From Billgrantia endophytica (GTDB lineage Bacteria; Pseudomonadota; Gammaproteobacteria; Pseudomonadales; Halomonadaceae), in contig NZ_PNRF01000012.1 of the NCBI RefSeq assembly GCF_002879615.1, forward strand, positions 1 through 64,000: a stretch of 64,000 nucleotides of DNA. The letters are read 5' to 3'. A program made the translations under genes and the position numbers. This document shows, piece by piece, positions 62,952 to 64,000 of this stretch (position 1 is the first letter of the stretch; the number at the start of each line of letters is the position of its first letter). The notes under the pieces are model-generated. The model was given only the letters and a program-made list of their open reading frames with translations. It was not told the DNA's origin and did not search any database.

Positions 62952-64000
62952 CCTGCTGCTGAGTCCGATTGCGATGCTGCTGCTCGCGGCCTGTGCCATG
63001 GGGCCGGATTACACGGCACCGGAACTGCCCCAGCCCGATGAGCTCGTACGTGCCGAATCCGGGCTCTATACCACCGAGGCGGTAGAGACAGCGTTCTGGC
63101 GCCGCTTCGACGATCCCATGCTGTCGCAACTGGTGGACGAGGCGCTGGATGCCAACCATGACCTGCGTATCGGGCTGGCGCGCTATGACCGAAGCCTCGC
63201 CCTGCTGCGGCAGTCCCGTGGCGACCTGGCGCCGAGGGTCACGCTCGAGGGCGGCGTGGCGAATCAGCGCCTGAGCGCCGACCAGATGCCGGGCGGCTCA
63301 CGCGCCGACCGCGACAGCGATAGCATCGATGCCGGCGTGGCGGCCTTCTGGGAGCTGGATTTCTTCGGCCGCGTTCGGCGCAGCGTCGAGGCCCAGCGCG
63401 CCGAGGCCGAGGCCACGGCCGCCGACCTGAGTGCGCTGCAGGTGGTGGTGGTCGGTGAACTGGTGGATACCTACTTCCGGCTGCGTGGGCTGCAGGAACA
63501 ACTGCGGGTTGCACAGGCCAATGCCGAGAACCAGCGTGAATCACTGGCGCTGGTCGACGCCCGGCTCGACGCGGGGAGAGGCACCCAGTTCGACAGCGTT
63601 CGGGCCCGTGCTCAACTGGAGAGTACCCTGTCGCGCATACCTGCTCTGGAAGGCGAAATCGCCGCGGCAACGCATCGTATCGCCGTGCTGACGGGCAAGT
63701 CGCCTGGCACCATGGTAGCGATGCTGGAGCGCCCGGCACCGCCGCCTGCCTTGCCGACCCGGGTGGCTACCGGTCTGCCCGGTGAACTGTTGCGGCGTCG
63801 TCCCGATATCATTGCCGCCGAAAGGCGGCTGGAGGTGGCCAGTGCGCGGATCGGAGTCGCCACCGCCGACCTCTATCCCCGTTTCACCCTGACCGGATTG
63901 CTCGGCACCCAGGCGGCCAGTACCGGCGACCTGTTCGGCCGCGACAGCGAGACGCGCCTGGTGGCATTGGGTGTCGACTGGTCGTTCCTCGATGCCGGGC
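62944..64000 (+). CDS. Outer membrane efflux channel, NodT/OprM type (3' end outside the window)
   Basis: 352 codons shown, the gene runs off the edge. Lipobox AAC near residue 16 in MRNLLLSPIAMLLLAAC. Family features: AFWRRFDDPMLSQLVDEALDAN, DAGVAAFWELDFFGRVRRSVEA, GLPGELLRRRPDIIAAERRL and ATADLYPRFTLTG. It completes the tripartite RND pump. ATG 62944 overlaps the permease stop as ATGCGTAA. Confidence 0.93.
   Translation, partial: MRNLLLSPIAMLLLAACAMGPDYTAPELPQPDELVRAESGLYTTEAVETAFWRRFDDPMLSQLVDEALDANHDLRIGLARYDRSLALLRQSRGDLAPRVTLEGGVANQRLSADQMPGGSRADRDSDSIDAGVAAFWELDFFGRVRRSVEAQRAEAEATAADLSALQVVVVGELVDTYFRLRGLQEQLRVAQANAENQRESLALVDARLDAGRGTQFDSVRARAQLESTLSRIPALEGEIAAATHRIAVLTGKSPGTMVAMLERPAPPPALPTRVATGLPGELLRRRPDIIAAERRLEVASARIGVATADLYPRFTLTGLLGTQAASTGDLFGRDSETRLVALGVDWSFLDAG

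Overview
The window looks like a chromosome segment of a GC-rich, aerobic gammaproteobacterium. A Halomonas-type or related marine/halophilic organism is my best guess, from two TRAP transporters, YqhC-type AraC regulators, DUF3008, SoxR and gene style; no marker gene here proves the genus. It has two tRNA genes, about 60 intact protein genes, several gene fossils and no rRNA, prophage, CRISPR array or complete insertion sequence.

Layout. 1-178: end of tRNA-Glu and a complete tRNA-Gly. 0.7-12.6 kb: a reshuffled accessory region with an acyltransferase, an SDR/AraC divergent pair, two aldo-keto reductases and a TRAP transporter with its own regulator. The TRAP block lies between two 0.41-kb direct copies of the AraC 3' end, and decayed AraC and SDR pieces surround it. 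One AraC fossil contains sixteen 9-bp repeats. 12.7-20.6 kb: a MITE-like element, an XRE-GNAT fusion gene, a fossil of a DUF3375/JetA gene, and a flavin monooxygenase with a sigma-54 promoter, paired palindromes and a divergent sigma-54 activator. 20.6-27.9 kb: housekeeping and small genes, a diguanylate cyclase, and the argP/argO pair.

27.9-35.4 kb is the most distinctive unit: a six-gene operon (TRAP DctQ-DctM-DctP, diaminopropionate ammonia-lyase, an M20 L-type carbamoylase/ureidohydrolase, and a D-carbamoylase) with a divergent RpiR regulator. It reads as uptake and breakdown of a carbamoylated 2,3-diaminopropionate to pyruvate, ammonia and CO2. 35.4-50.7 kb: mostly core or conserved genes, including a glutaredoxin-MauE fusion, a sigma-region-2/ParB-like chimera, a second diguanylate cyclase, a lipoamide-dehydrogenase-like enzyme, DbpA helicase, a RIO kinase, arylamine N-acetyltransferase, a creatininase-family enzyme, YeeN and an M24 protein. 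50.7-64 kb: an FAD oxidoreductase, a GST, soxR, an ABC exporter, RidA, a LysR regulator and an RND efflux operon cut by the window edge.

Regulatory logic visible in the DNA. SoxR-type promoters (18-bp box inside a 19-bp spacer) lie upstream of both the ABC exporter and the N-acetyltransferase, suggesting a local SoxR regulon for export and acetylation of toxic compounds. A sigma-54 promoter drives the flavin monooxygenase. The SDR/AraC intergenic sequence recurs in degenerate form 7.5 kb away, suggesting a conserved operator.
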